From a bacterium (GTDB taxonomy: Bacteria > Vulcanimicrobiota > Vulcanimicrobiia > Vulcanimicrobiales > Vulcanimicrobiaceae): DNA of 7,735 nt. Made by a program: the position numbers and the translations under genes. The notes below the pieces were generated by a model, which made no database searches, was not told where the DNA came from, and saw only the letters and a program-made list of their open reading frames with translations. Shown here one piece after another: positions 1 through 6,137 of the stretch. The stretch lies in assembly GCA_021807065.1 (NCBI GenBank), contig JAKAPO010000108.1, positions 1 to 7,735 on the forward strand, in the 5' to 3' direction. Numbering within the stretch: position 1 is the first letter of the stretch; the number at the start of each line of letters is the position of its first letter.

Positions 1-362
1 ACGCGTTTGACCAGCTCGTGCCACGAGTTTCGTTCGCAGACTTCCATCAACGAAACGACGATCGCGCGGTCTGGATAAGCGCGTTTCGTCTCGGCGATTT
101 CGCGGAGGTTTTCCTCCAACGGCCGATCGGTGATCAACTCGATGTTGTTCATTCCGACCATGCGATGCTCGCGGTAGTTCAGTCCAGCGAACCGCGACGT
201 GACGTTGACGATTGGTTCGCCGAGCGTCTTCCAAACGGCGCCGCCCCAACCCGCTTCGAACGCACGTTGTACCTGATAGCCGCTGTTCGTTGGCGGCGCC
301 GACGCCAGCCAAAATGGATTTGGGCTCCGAATCCCCGCCAGATCAGTCGTTAGGTCAGCCAT
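1..362 (-). CDS. preA: Dihydropyrimidine dehydrogenase (NAD+) catalytic subunit PreA, N-terminal part, cut by window edge
   Basis: PreA is the FMN- and Fe-S-containing subunit that reduces uracil or thymine to the 5,6-dihydro form in the cytoplasm, with electrons relayed from PreT. Reading the minus strand from the ATG at 362-360 gives 120 codons before the window ends; family members are usually a little over 400 residues. The visible part carries the hallmarks of the family N-terminus: SPNPFWLASAPPT (about 13-25), the glycine-rich AGWGGAVWKTLGEP (37-50, with the conserved Lys45 expected near FMN) and NNIELITDRPLEENLREI (72-89). The Fe-S and substrate-binding parts lie outside the window. 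The start overlaps the last 8 bases of preT (ATGGCTGA contains the preT stop), so the two subunits are probably translationally coupled, which suits a heteromeric enzyme. Identity is strong; completeness cannot be judged. Confidence 0.93.
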   Translation of the reverse strand, partial: MADLTTDLAGIRSPNPFWLASAPPTNSGYQVQRAFEAGWGGAVWKTLGEPIVNVTSRFAGLNYREHRMVGMNNIELITDRPLEENLREIAETKRAYPDRAIVVSLMEVCERNSWHELVKR

Positions 363-1671
363 TGGTCAAGAACTCGTGCACGCTCTTAGCCGCCGTTTTC
401 CCTTGCTGCGCTGCCTCGACGACCATCGCTTCACGTTCGCCTTTCTTGAATATTGCATCGCCGGCGGCAAAGATGCCTTTGCACGTCGTACGCATGGCGT
501 CGTCGACGCGTACCACACCGCCATCGTGTTGCACGCCTGCCGCTTCCAGCGTAGCAAGCAAACGACTCTGCCCGATCGCACGGATGACCGTATCGCACGG
601 CTCGATGAACTCGCTGCCCGGAACGGACGTAACGCCGTTTGACGAAGCGAGCGACGTCTTGACAAACTCTACGCCCGTCACGCGCCCGTCGTCCGCGATG
701 ACGCGCTTGGGCGCGCAGAAGAAGCGAAACTCGATGCCCTCCTCTTTCGCGAAGTCGTACTCGAACTCGTACGCGCTCATCTGCGCCTCTCCGCGACGGT
801 AGTACATCGTCACACGATCGGCGCCCAGACGCTTGGCGCACGTTAGAGCGTCTATCGCCGTGTTGCCTGCGCCGATGACAGCGACGCGGCTGCCCAACCC
901 CGGCGCCGAGCCCGTCAGCTTGGCGCGCTCGATGAACTCGAGCGCGTCCCACACCAGTTCCTCACCGGGGATATCGAGCTTCGGAACCCGTCCCATGCCG
1001 CATGCCAAAATCACTGCATCGTATTCGCTTTGGAGCGAATCGAAAGAAACGCCGTCGCCGACGCGAGTGCCGGCGCGCACCTCGCAGCCGAGATCGGCCA
1101 CCTGCTGCGACTCCCAGAGCGCCACGTCGGTCGCAAGGCGGAACGGCACGATGCCGTGCGTATTCAATCCTCCGAGACGCGCGTGTTCCTCGAAAATGGT
1201 GACCGCATGTCCGAACCGGCGCAGCTCGCGTGCTGCCGACAATCCGGCTGGACCTCCACCGACGACCGCGACACGTCTGCCCGTTGGCTTGCCGGCACGA
1301 AACAACGCGACGCCGGATTCGCGCAGAGTGTCGGTGGCGTAGCGCTGCAAATCGCCGATACGAATCGGCGTATCGCTCTCGGTATTGTAGACGCATGCCC
1401 CCTCGCAAAGCTCTTCTACCGGGCAGACGCGCGCGCACGACGCACCCATCGGGTTTGCTTCGAGAATCGTCCGGGCGCTACCGTTGAGATTGCCGTCGGC
1501 GATTTGCGCGATGAAACGCGGAACGTCGATGTGCGTGGGACATGCTTTCGTGCACGGCGCATCGTAGCAGTAGAGGCAACGATTCGCCTCGATCGCAACC
1601 TCGAGGCGCGACAACTCCTTCTGTATCGGTTTCCCAGGGAAGCGTGTCGCTACCATGCGGCTTCGGTCCAT
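355..1671 (-). CDS. preT: Dihydropyrimidine dehydrogenase (NAD+) electron-transfer subunit PreT
   Basis: A 438-residue flavoprotein homologous to the N-terminal half of eukaryotic dihydropyrimidine dehydrogenase and to glutamate synthase small subunits. It takes electrons from NAD(P)H through FAD and Fe-S clusters to PreA. The N-terminal Fe-S domain has Cys32, 35, 40, 44, 83, 89 and 93. With an offset of 47, these and Gln109 line up with the seven cysteine ligands and the unusual glutamine ligand (Q156) known from mammalian DPD. The FAD-binding motif is VAVVGGGPAGLSAAREL (134-150), the NAD(P)-binding motif VAVIGAGNTAIDAL (263-276), and FAAGDA (401-406) is the usual C-terminal FAD signature. 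Gln109 favours PreT over a glutamate synthase small subunit. It follows mmsA in the same direction after 117 bases and overlaps preA by 8. The Shine-Dalgarno is weak; the ATG at codon 6 (1656) is a possible alternative start. Confidence 0.93.
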   Translation of the reverse strand: MDRSRMVATRFPGKPIQKELSRLEVAIEANRCLYCYDAPCTKACPTHIDVPRFIAQIADGNLNGSARTILEANPMGASCARVCPVEELCEGACVYNTESDTPIRIGDLQRYATDTLRESGVALFRAGKPTGRRVAVVGGGPAGLSAARELRRFGHAVTIFEEHARLGGLNTHGIVPFRLATDVALWESQQVADLGCEVRAGTRVGDGVSFDSLQSEYDAVILACGMGRVPKLDIPGEELVWDALEFIERAKLTGSAPGLGSRVAVIGAGNTAIDALTCAKRLGADRVTMYYRRGEAQMSAYEFEYDFAKEEGIEFRFFCAPKRVIADDGRVTGVEFVKTSLASSNGVTSVPGSEFIEPCDTVIRAIGQSRLLATLEAAGVQHDGGVVRVDDAMRTTCKGIFAAGDAIFKKGEREAMVVEAAQQGKTAAKSVHEFLTNG

Positions 1672-1710
1672 CGCTCTACGTCATCTCTCGCGCTACCGGG
1701 GAACTGCCCT

Positions 1711-1778
1711 GTCATCCGAGCGATTCGACCGCGCTGCTTCGCAGCACCCTCAGGGCAAGCTCCGACGTCGAGGGAAGC
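1711..1778 (+). repeat. Degenerate copy of the GTCATCCCGAGCG...GTCGAGGGAAGC repeat
   Basis: The mmsA-preT spacer (1672-1788) holds no gene. It contains a diverged repeat: GTCATCCGAGCGA (one C lost from the usual run) at the left and GACGTCGAGGGAAGC at the right. In between is a different core with a small hairpin GCTGC-TTC-GCAGC. The upstream CCGCGC hairpin seen in the other copies is missing. The orientation is the same as the other copies, opposite to the flanking genes. The element lies inside a probable operon, so if transcribed it would form a structured linker between mmsA and preT. Confidence 0.7.
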
Positions 1779-1788
1779 ATCACCGAGG

Positions 1789-3297
1789 TCATCTATGCGT
1801 TGGGAATCCCAAGTTCATCCCCGCGTTGCTGTCGTGCCATCTGCTCGTCACGACCTTACCCCGCGTATAGAACCGAAAACCGGCGGGACCATAGAGGTGC
1901 AGATCGCCGAAGAGCGATGCCTTCCACCCGCCGAACGAGTAGTAGCCGACCGGAACCGGAATCGGCACGTTCACGCCGACCATGCCGACCTGCACCTCCG
2001 TTTGGAACTTGCGGGCCGCGGCGCCGCTGCGAGTAAAGATCGCGGCTCCGTTTCCCCACGGGTTTACGTCGATCGTCGCAATTGCGTCCTCGAGCGTCTT
2101 GCTGCGCATGTTGATGAGCACCGGGCCGAAGATCTCGTCGCGATAGATAGACATCTGCGGTGTTACGTGGTCGAAAAGCGTGGGTCCGATGAAAAAGCCG
2201 TCCTCAAAACCCGCGACGCGGACGGTACGGCCGTCGCAGAGCAGCGTTGCGCCCTCTTTGGCGCCATTTTCGATATAGCCCAGGATGCGGTTTCGCGCCG
2301 CCGGTGTCACAACCGGCCCCATGTCGTTGTTCGCATCTTCACCGCAGCCGACGCGCAGTTTTCCGATGCGATCGACGACGCGTCGCATGAGCGGTTCTGC
2401 CGCGTCGCCAACGCTGATGCATGCCGAGATTGCCATGCATCGCTGTCCGGCCGAACCGTAACCGCTGGAGACGAGCGCATCGGCCGCAGCATCGAGATCC
2501 GCATCGGGCATGACGACCATGTGATTCTTCGCGCCACCCAGCGCCTGCACGCGTTTGCCGTGCTCCGCGGCCGTCCTATAAATGTAGCGTGCGATCGGCG
2601 TCGAGCCGACGAACGAGATTGCATTGACGCGCGGATGCGTCAACAGCGCATCGACTGCAACCTTATCTCCTTGCACCACGCCGAATGCGCCATCTGGCAA
2701 GCCCGACTCCTGCAACAGTTTCGCGACGAGGAGCGACGTCGAAGGATCGCGCTCCGAGGGTTTTAGAATGAAACAATTACCGCATGCAAGCGCCGGTGCG
2801 AGCATCCAAATCGGCACCATCATCGGAAAGTTAAACGGCGTAATACCGGCGCAGATGCCGACCGGCTGTCGCATCGAGTAGGTGTCAACGTTACCGGAGA
2901 CGCTTTCGCTCAGTTCCCCTTTAAGCAGATGCGGAAGGCCGCAGGCGAAATCGATAACCTCGAGTGCTCGTGCAACCTCGCCCTGCGCGTCGGTAACGAT
3001 CTTACCGTGTTCGCTCGAAACGATGCGCGCAAATTCGGCGGCATGCGTGCGCACGCGTTCCCGAAATGCGAAAAGAACCTCGGCGCGCCTTCCAAGCGTC
3101 GTGCGGCTCCATTTTGGGAACGCTTCCTCGGCCGCACGTACTGCGGAATCGACGACCGCTTCGTCGGCAAAGGCGACGCGGGCCTGAACGCGCCCGCGCG
3201 CCGGATCGTAGACGTCGCCGAAGCGCGCCGTGCCGTCGTCGGCGATCTTGCCCCCAAGGAAATGCCCAATCGTCCGCACCAGAGGGGGTGCTTTCAT
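1789..3297 (-). CDS. mmsA: CoA-acylating methylmalonate/malonate-semialdehyde dehydrogenase (MmsA/IolA family)
   Basis: A 502-residue aldehyde dehydrogenase. The family converts methylmalonate semialdehyde, or malonate semialdehyde, with CoA and NAD+ to propionyl-CoA or acetyl-CoA plus CO2. The Rossmann-side residues are TPFNFP (Asn156). Catalytic Cys287 sits in GSAGQRCMA (281-289). The glutamate of hydrolytic ALDHs (E-L-G-G) is replaced by Ala252 in QALGGAKNH, and VGVNVPIPVPV (440-450) is highly characteristic of the CoA-acylating subgroup. Length is at the upper end of normal (about 485-500). The ATG at 3297 has an AAGG Shine-Dalgarno 7 bases upstream. Next to preTA, the likely job is the last step of pyrimidine breakdown: the semialdehydes formed by transamination of beta-alanine (from uracil) or 3-aminoisobutyrate (from thymine). 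Family assignment is firm; the substrate is inferred from the neighbours, and valine or inositol breakdown remain possible. Confidence 0.93.
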   Translation of the reverse strand: MKAPPLVRTIGHFLGGKIADDGTARFGDVYDPARGRVQARVAFADEAVVDSAVRAAEEAFPKWSRTTLGRRAEVLFAFRERVRTHAAEFARIVSSEHGKIVTDAQGEVARALEVIDFACGLPHLLKGELSESVSGNVDTYSMRQPVGICAGITPFNFPMMVPIWMLAPALACGNCFILKPSERDPSTSLLVAKLLQESGLPDGAFGVVQGDKVAVDALLTHPRVNAISFVGSTPIARYIYRTAAEHGKRVQALGGAKNHMVVMPDADLDAAADALVSSGYGSAGQRCMAISACISVGDAAEPLMRRVVDRIGKLRVGCGEDANNDMGPVVTPAARNRILGYIENGAKEGATLLCDGRTVRVAGFEDGFFIGPTLFDHVTPQMSIYRDEIFGPVLINMRSKTLEDAIATIDVNPWGNGAAIFTRSGAAARKFQTEVQVGMVGVNVPIPVPVGYYSFGGWKASLFGDLHLYGPAGFRFYTRGKVVTSRWHDSNAGMNLGFPTHR

Positions 3298-3304
3298 AGG
3301 ATGG

Positions 3305-3308
3305 CCTT
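3305..3308 (-). promoter_or_regulatory. Shine-Dalgarno AAGG of mmsA
   Basis: On the minus strand AAGG lies 7 bases before the ATG at 3297 and supports that start. A CATAAT box at 3314-3309 overlaps the same area. It is too close to the Shine-Dalgarno to be the functional -10 of a message containing it, so the mmsA promoter is not identified. Confidence 0.55.
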
Positions 3309-3335
3309 ATTATGACGAATGCGCGCGATTGTCCT

Positions 3336-3456
3336 CGCAAGGTTGGCCGCGCTCCGCGCGTCCTTGCGTCTTGCCATCCCGAGCTTGTCGAGGGAATCGC
3401 CTCCTGTCATCCCGAGCGAGGGAAGCGCGTCAGCGCTGAACGACGTCGTGGAAGTG
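3336..3456 (+). repeat. Composite palindromic repeat block in the mmsA / DUF3175 divergent gap
   Basis: This block occupies most of the 225-base gap between the divergent mmsA and DUF3175 genes. It has three parts in order. (1) A GC-rich hairpin: outer arms CGCAAGG (3336-3342) and CCTTGCG (3362-3368) enclose the CCGCGC-TCC-GCGCG core. (2) A short unit from 3373, GCCATCCCGAGC ending TCGAGGGAA. (3) A long unit from 3406, GTCATCCCGAGCGAG, through the perfect palindrome TCAGCGCTGA (3430-3439) to GACGTCGTGGAAG. The same order recurs inside argG, and parts 1 and 3 recur before argH. The block leaves little room for the promoters of the two flanking genes. Confidence 0.85.
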
Positions 3457-3522
3457 CTACAAAACGCGTGCTCGCAAAGGACCGGCGCGGGCCTCCTGCT
3501 CTATAGTGAGAATACAGCCGAT

Positions 3523-3801
3523 ATGAGGAAGGGAAAATACTGGTCTGCCGAGGTAACGGAGAAAAGCAACGCGCTGGACCTCGAGGAAGACGTCTTCAAA
3601 CTGCGTAGCGCAAAGGCGATCGCGCTCTCCTTGAAAGCATCGGCGGAGCACAGCAGGCGTCGCAAAGCGACGCCCTTTCAATCTGCGATGTCGATGTTGA
3701 ACTTCTACATCAATCGCGCGGGCAAGCATTTGCCCGCCAGTCGAAAACGCACGCTCGAATGCGCTAAGAATGAACTGCGCAAGGCCTTCGGCCGAGAATG
3801 A
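3523..3801 (+). CDS. Small DUF3175-family protein of unknown function
   Basis: This 92-residue basic protein resembles the conserved bacterial DUF3175 family. Recognisable segments are KYWSAEVTEKSNALDLEE (5-22), KAIALSLKASAEHSRRRKAT (about 30-49) and PFQSAMSMLNFYINRAGKHL (about 50-69), followed by a charged helix KNELRKAFGRE at the C-terminus. No signal peptide, membrane segment or catalytic motif is visible, and no function is known to me; the lysine/arginine richness would allow nucleic-acid binding, but nothing shows it. The ATG at 3523 is chosen because homology begins there. The frame stays open upstream to 3319, but that stretch is translated repeat. No clear Shine-Dalgarno is present; TATAGT at 3502-3507 could be a -10 giving a very short leader, without a good -35. 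The stop codon lies inside a tandem duplication. Confidence 0.8.
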   Translation: MRKGKYWSAEVTEKSNALDLEEDVFKLRSAKAIALSLKASAEHSRRRKATPFQSAMSMLNFYINRAGKHLPASRKRTLECAKNELRKAFGRE

Positions 3802-3823
3802 ACTGGGCAAGGCCTCCGGCCGA
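3768..3823 (+). repeat. 28-base tandem duplication spanning the DUF3175 gene end
   Basis: Two adjacent 28-base units (3768-3795 and 3796-3823) both start GAATGAACTG and end CGGCCGA, with two differences between them. A third partial unit, GAATGA, begins at 3824. The first unit encodes the last residues of the DUF3175 protein. Because 28 is not a multiple of three, the TGA that ends the gene is supplied by the second unit. Each unit holds a GGCC-3 nt-GGCC mini-hairpin. The rest of the gap to argB (3824-3867) shows nothing beyond a weak stem at 3858-3875. Confidence 0.85.
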
Positions 3824-3867
3824 GAATGAGCGCTGGCAACCCAATGCAAGGATTTTGTCGGTTCGGC

Positions 3868-4653
3868 CTAACCGATCATTGTCGCGTCTCCGGCGATGGC
3901 TGACGCGATCGTGCGCGATGAAGGACTGCAAATGTAGGCGCGTTCTGCGCCACCGCTCACTGCCGAAGCAGCTGCGAGGAGCTTGGGCTTCATGCTCGAG
4001 CGGCATGCCTCGCTCGCCGCAAATGCGCGAGCCTGCGCAACGGTCATGCGGTCGATTCCCGACGACGCGTCGTCGAGATCGCGAAGTACCCGCGGCACAT
4101 TGGTGACGAGAAGGAACGCAGACGCTTTCAGCGCCGAGGCGATCGCAGCGGCCGCAAGATCCGCGTTGACGTTGTACGTCTGCGCGCCGTCGGGCGAAAT
4201 TGCAAGCGGCGCAACTACCGGCAGAAACCCCGCGTCGAGAAGCGCGCGCAGGAGCGTAACGTCGCAGTCGACGATCTCGCCGACGAACCCGAGATCCGCC
4301 CCGCCCTCACCGAGCATCTTTTGCGCAACCAACGTCGGCCCGTCTTGACCGCTAATTCCGACGGAGGGAACCCCGAGTGCGAGACACGCGCGAACGAGGC
4401 GCTTACCGATCGTGCTGCAGAGCACCGCCTCGACCGTCTCGAGCGTCGCCGCATCCGTCACGCGGTGCCCCGCAATGCGTTGCGTGACGATGCCCCGCCG
4501 CTCGAGCGCCCTGTCGATCTCGGGCCCGCCGCCGTGAACGAGGACGAGACGCCGCCCCTCCTCATGGAGGGTCGCGATCTCCTCGAGGAGAGCCGCATCG
4601 GCGCCTACGAGTGCGGAGCCGCCATACTTGATAACCGCGGGTTGCATAAACAT
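3868..4653 (-). CDS. argB: Acetylglutamate kinase
   Basis: ArgB phosphorylates N-acetylglutamate with ATP, the second step of the acetylated arginine pathway. The 261 residues show the amino-acid kinase fold signatures: VIKYGGSA (7-14, Lys9 matching the catalytic lysine), LVHGGGPEID (38-47), the substrate-binding stretch GFVGEI (122-127), YNVNADLAAAAIA (160-172, Asn161 and Asp165 in catalytic positions) and SMKPKL (220-225). The N-terminal helix typical of hexameric, arginine-inhibited forms is absent, so control by ArgR may matter more than feedback inhibition; that is inference. Two starts are possible, ATG at 4653 or at 4647. The second puts the IKYGG motif at the usual distance and suits a TATAAA box at 4661-4656. 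Neither has a Shine-Dalgarno. The gene is divergent from argF with a 27-base gap and converges on the DUF3175 gene. Confidence 0.94.
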   Translation of the reverse strand: MFMQPAVIKYGGSALVGADAALLEEIATLHEEGRRLVLVHGGGPEIDRALERRGIVTQRIAGHRVTDAATLETVEAVLCSTIGKRLVRACLALGVPSVGISGQDGPTLVAQKMLGEGGADLGFVGEIVDCDVTLLRALLDAGFLPVVAPLAISPDGAQTYNVNADLAAAAIASALKASAFLLVTNVPRVLRDLDDASSGIDRMTVAQARAFAASEACRSSMKPKLLAAASAVSGGAERAYICSPSSRTIASAIAGDATMIG

Positions 4654-4670
4654 ACTTTATATTGTATAAA
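4642..4670 (+). promoter_or_regulatory. Probable argF promoter
   Basis: TTGCAT (4642-4647) and TATAAA (4665-4670) are separated by 17 bases, a plausible sigma70-type pair with a weak -35. A start of transcription near 4677 would leave only about 3-4 bases before the argF ATG at 4681. An alternative -10, TATATT (4658-4663), would give a leader of about 11 bases. No Shine-Dalgarno occurs in either case, so the argF message is probably leaderless or nearly so. Box choice is by eye. Confidence 0.45.
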
Positions 4671-4676
4671 TATACA
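4643..4676. promoter_or_regulatory. Two tandem ARG-box-like operators between argB and argF
   Basis: TGTATAAATATACA (4663-4676) is a perfect inverted repeat, TGTATA and TATACA around AA. Exactly 20 bases to its left is a weaker relative, TGCATAAACATACT (4643-4656). ArgR hexamers classically bind pairs of 18-base AT-rich palindromes spaced about two helical turns apart, and an argR gene lies 1 kb downstream. The boxes overlap the likely -10 elements of both argB and argF and, on the left, the argB start codons, so bound ArgR would block both directions at once. The half-site TGnATA differs from the E. coli TGAAT form. The operator call is inferred from symmetry, spacing and context. Confidence 0.65.
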
Positions 4677-4680
4677 TCCG

Positions 4681-5676
4681 ATGGCTATCTCCTTCGCCGC
4701 CCAGACCGGATTCGCATCGGCCGCCCCGACGCTCTTGGGGCGGAAGCTGCTCGAGACTACCGACCTCACCGCGGAGGAGCTGTTGCGGCTGCTGCGGCTG
4801 GCGCAGTACCTCAAGGTGCAGGCGCGCAGCGAACAGCGCACGCTCCTGCGCGACCGCACGCTCGCGATGCTCTTCGAAAAACCTTCGCTTCGGACCCGGG
4901 TCTCCTTCGAGGTAGCGATGACACAGCTTGGCGGTCAGGTGCTCTTCGCACAGGGCGGAGAGTTTCTGGTTGGGACCCGTGAATCACCGGAAGATGCGGC
5001 GCGCACGCTCTCGCGCTACGTCGACGTCATCGCGGTGCGCACGCACGCCCACGAACCGCTGGAACGCTTCGCGCAGGCTGCGACGGTGCCGGTCATCAAC
5101 GCGCTCTCGGCTCGCGCGCATCCGTGCCAGGCCTTAGCGGATGTGCTGACGGCGCAGGAACGTTTCGGTTCGCTCGCCGGCTTGCGCATCGCCTATCTCG
5201 GTGACGCGCGCAACAACGTCGCGGCGTCGCTCGCCGAGGCCTCGGTGATGCTGGGCGCAACGGTCCAGTTCGGATGCCCGCCGACGCACCGCCCGTCGGA
5301 ATCCTATCTCCATAAGCTCACGACGATCGGCGCGCCGAGCGGCGGCACGGCACGCGCGTTTACTAATCCGGTGCGCGCGGTTCGCGGCGCCGATATCGTC
5401 TACACCGACGTATGGACCTCGATGGGCGAAGAACGATATCGCGAGCGCAACGACGCGATGCTTCGGCCGTACGCGGTAACCGAAGGACTGCTCTCCTTCG
5501 CGCAGCCGAAGGCGATCTTCATGCATTGCCTGCCGGCGCATCGCGGAGAGGAAGTGACTGCAGGCGTCATCGACGGCCCGCAAAGCGCAGTCTTCGATCA
5601 GGCAGAGAATCGCATGCACGCGCAGAAAGCGCTGCTGCTCGCATTGCTGACGGAATTGAAAGGTCTCCCAGTATGA
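4681..5676 (+). CDS. argF: Ornithine carbamoyltransferase
   Basis: ArgF joins carbamoyl phosphate to ornithine to give citrulline, in the cytoplasm as a trimer. The 331-residue length fits the family (about 305-340). The carbamoyl-phosphate site is FEKPSLRTRVSFE (65-77; Ser69, Arg71, Thr72, Arg73). HPCQALADV (147-155) and the ornithine-binding MHCLPAHRG (281-289, with the reactive-site Cys283) are intact. DVWTSMGEE (243-251) supplies the Asp and Ser-Met-Gly ornithine contacts. The Leu-Arg-Thr-Arg form and HCLP motif distinguish it from aspartate carbamoyltransferase. The ATG at 4681 is chosen because the family N-terminus starts soon after it; the frame runs open upstream but through argB. 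There is no Shine-Dalgarno. Its stop overlaps the argR start (ATGA), and it is the first gene of the argF-argR-argG-argH unit. Confidence 0.96.
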   Translation: MAISFAAQTGFASAAPTLLGRKLLETTDLTAEELLRLLRLAQYLKVQARSEQRTLLRDRTLAMLFEKPSLRTRVSFEVAMTQLGGQVLFAQGGEFLVGTRESPEDAARTLSRYVDVIAVRTHAHEPLERFAQAATVPVINALSARAHPCQALADVLTAQERFGSLAGLRIAYLGDARNNVAASLAEASVMLGATVQFGCPPTHRPSESYLHKLTTIGAPSGGTARAFTNPVRAVRGADIVYTDVWTSMGEERYRERNDAMLRPYAVTEGLLSFAQPKAIFMHCLPAHRGEEVTAGVIDGPQSAVFDQAENRMHAQKALLLALLTELKGLPV

Positions 5677-6137
5677 AGGAAGATAGGCAACGCGCCGTGT
5701 TGCAACTGGTCGCCACTCGTCCGGTGCATTCGCAGGAGGAGTTGGTTTCGCTCTTGCAGCGCCAAGGTTTCGACGTCACGCAGGCGACGATTTCGCGGGA
5801 CATCAAAGAACTCGGCCTGGCAAAAGTCCCGATTCGCGAGAACGGCACCGAAATCTTCAAGTACGTCGTGCCGACCGCCGCGGTGAACTACGTGAGCCGT
5901 CTGCATCGAGCGGTTGCGGAATTGGTGACGAGCATCGAGGGAAGCGTTAACCTGATCGTCTTGCGCACGCCACCGGGTAGCGCGATGCTGGTGGCATCGG
6001 CGGTCGACGAGGCGAAGTGGCCGGAAGTACTCGGCACGCTGGGCGGCGACGATACCGTGCTGATCGTTGTGCGATCGCCCGAAGAGATGGCGGTCGTCAA
6101 GCAGCGCTTCATCGATTTGAAAGGAACCGGAGCATGA
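5673..6137 (+). CDS. argR: Arginine repressor ArgR
   Basis: The product is a 154-residue DNA-binding regulator that senses arginine and represses arginine biosynthesis as a hexamer. The N-terminal winged helix-turn-helix (about 1-66) includes SQEELVSLLQRQGFDVTQAT (20-39) followed by ISRDIKELGLAKVP, with the conserved Ser41-Arg42 of the recognition helix. The C-terminal oligomerisation and arginine-binding domain contains GSAMLVASAVD (102-112) and GTLGGDDTVLIVV (121-133). Asp126-Asp127 correspond to the arginine-binding aspartate pair. Start and stop both overlap neighbours by four bases (ATGA at 5673-5676 and 6134-6137), implying coupled translation with argF and argG. AAAGG lies 9 bases before the ATG. 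Being inside the operon behind the palindromes at 4643-4676, it should control its own synthesis. Confidence 0.96.
   Translation: MKEDRQRAVLQLVATRPVHSQEELVSLLQRQGFDVTQATISRDIKELGLAKVPIRENGTEIFKYVVPTAAVNYVSRLHRAVAELVTSIEGSVNLIVLRTPPGSAMLVASAVDEAKWPEVLGTLGGDDTVLIVVRSPEEMAVVKQRFIDLKGTGA

Noticed and set aside
1030..2766. A 578-codon open frame on the plus strand across preT and mmsA
   Set aside because: It runs antisense to two well-supported genes, crosses their intergenic gap, has an Arg/Ala/His-rich composition and no recognisable domain. Such frames are common opposite GC-rich genes.
3858..3875. TCGGTT-CGGCCT-AACCGA hairpin at the argB stop as a bidirectional terminator between argB and DUF3175
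   Set aside because: The stem is only six pairs and neither strand has a T-run after it (TCATTG on plus, CAAAAT on minus), so an intrinsic terminator is not supported.
4321..4680. Longer argF reading frame starting at 4321
   Set aside because: The 120 extra codons would lie antisense to argB and across its promoter; OTC homology begins only after the ATG at 4681.
5412..5672. Upstream starts for argR within argF
   Set aside because: The extension would overlap argF in another frame; the normal ArgR N-terminus starts at 5673 with a Shine-Dalgarno and an ATGA overlap.
6017..6133. Upstream start for argG within argR
   Set aside because: The family N-terminus (MSRIVLAYSGGLDTS) begins at 6134 with AAGGA 8 bases upstream; the extra 39 codons are argR out of frame.
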